DNA of 64,000 nucleotides, from contig OY718808.1 in NCBI GenBank assembly GCA_963070105.1, positions 558,001-622,000 of the forward strand, given 5' to 3'. The position numbers and the translations under genes were made by a program. The stretch comes from Litomosoides sigmodontis (Eukaryota; Nematoda; Chromadorea; Rhabditida; Onchocercidae). Positions within the stretch are counted from its first letter, which is position 1. Each line of letters opens with the position of its first letter. The notes beneath the pieces were generated by a model. That model saw only the letters and a program-made list of their open reading frames with translations. It ran no database searches and was not told where the DNA came from. Below are positions 63,975 to 64,000 of this stretch, in pieces.

Positions 63975-64000
63975 CTGAAATTTTTTAAATAGTGAATGAT

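Overview
The window is AT-rich eukaryotic DNA (estimated by eye) carrying intron-rich protein genes with GT-AG introns of about 50 bp to 3.5 kb. The gene set and the style of the proteins point to a nematode. The cathepsin L-like protease has a Tyr after the catalytic Cys and a long pro-region, which from memory resembles filarial (clade III) cathepsins; that placement is inference. Most exons are shorter than 60 codons, so I built the genes by joining short open segments at splice sites and checking that the reading phase closes.

Layout, left to right. 1-2954: nothing supported. 2955-4995 (-): TMEM41/VTT-domain membrane protein, 5 exons, 277 aa. 4996-9692: mostly empty, with one coding-like 57-codon ORF. 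9693-11719 (-): a divergent SIX-class homeobox gene, 6 exons, with one splice junction whose phase does not close. 11720-16391: low-complexity DNA and one small antisense ORF. 16392-19229 (+): secreted cathepsin L-like protease, 10 exons including a 10-nt microexon. 19306-23860: an Asn-coding microsatellite, unresolved coding-like patches, a near-perfect palindromic hairpin (22912-22974) and a 43-codon ORF. 23861-30045 (+): YIF1, a small previously hidden gene, and a 1-acylglycerol-3-phosphate acyltransferase, head to tail and possibly an operon. 32059-33509 (-): an unrecognised 117-aa gene. 34839-36718 (-): a secreted Reeler-domain protein, 204 aa. 40805-42777 (+): a tentative unrecognised gene. 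46426-60869 (+): a 17-exon gene for a single-pass membrane protein with a Gln/His-rich N-terminus, a PPxY motif, coiled coils and an acidic SUMO-interaction-like motif. Its introns carry a (TA)n tract and a 328-bp pure (ATT)n tract. 62650 to the right edge (-): the 3' part of an unrecognised membrane protein gene.

Together this is a normal euchromatic gene neighbourhood: ER/Golgi trafficking and lipid genes (TMEM41, YIF1, AGPAT), a transcription factor, two secreted proteins and several lineage-type unknowns. No viral, CRISPR or intact transposon genes were seen. The best candidates for something undescribed are the membrane/coiled-coil protein, the small genes found only by splicing short ORFs, and the hairpin at 22.9 kb.
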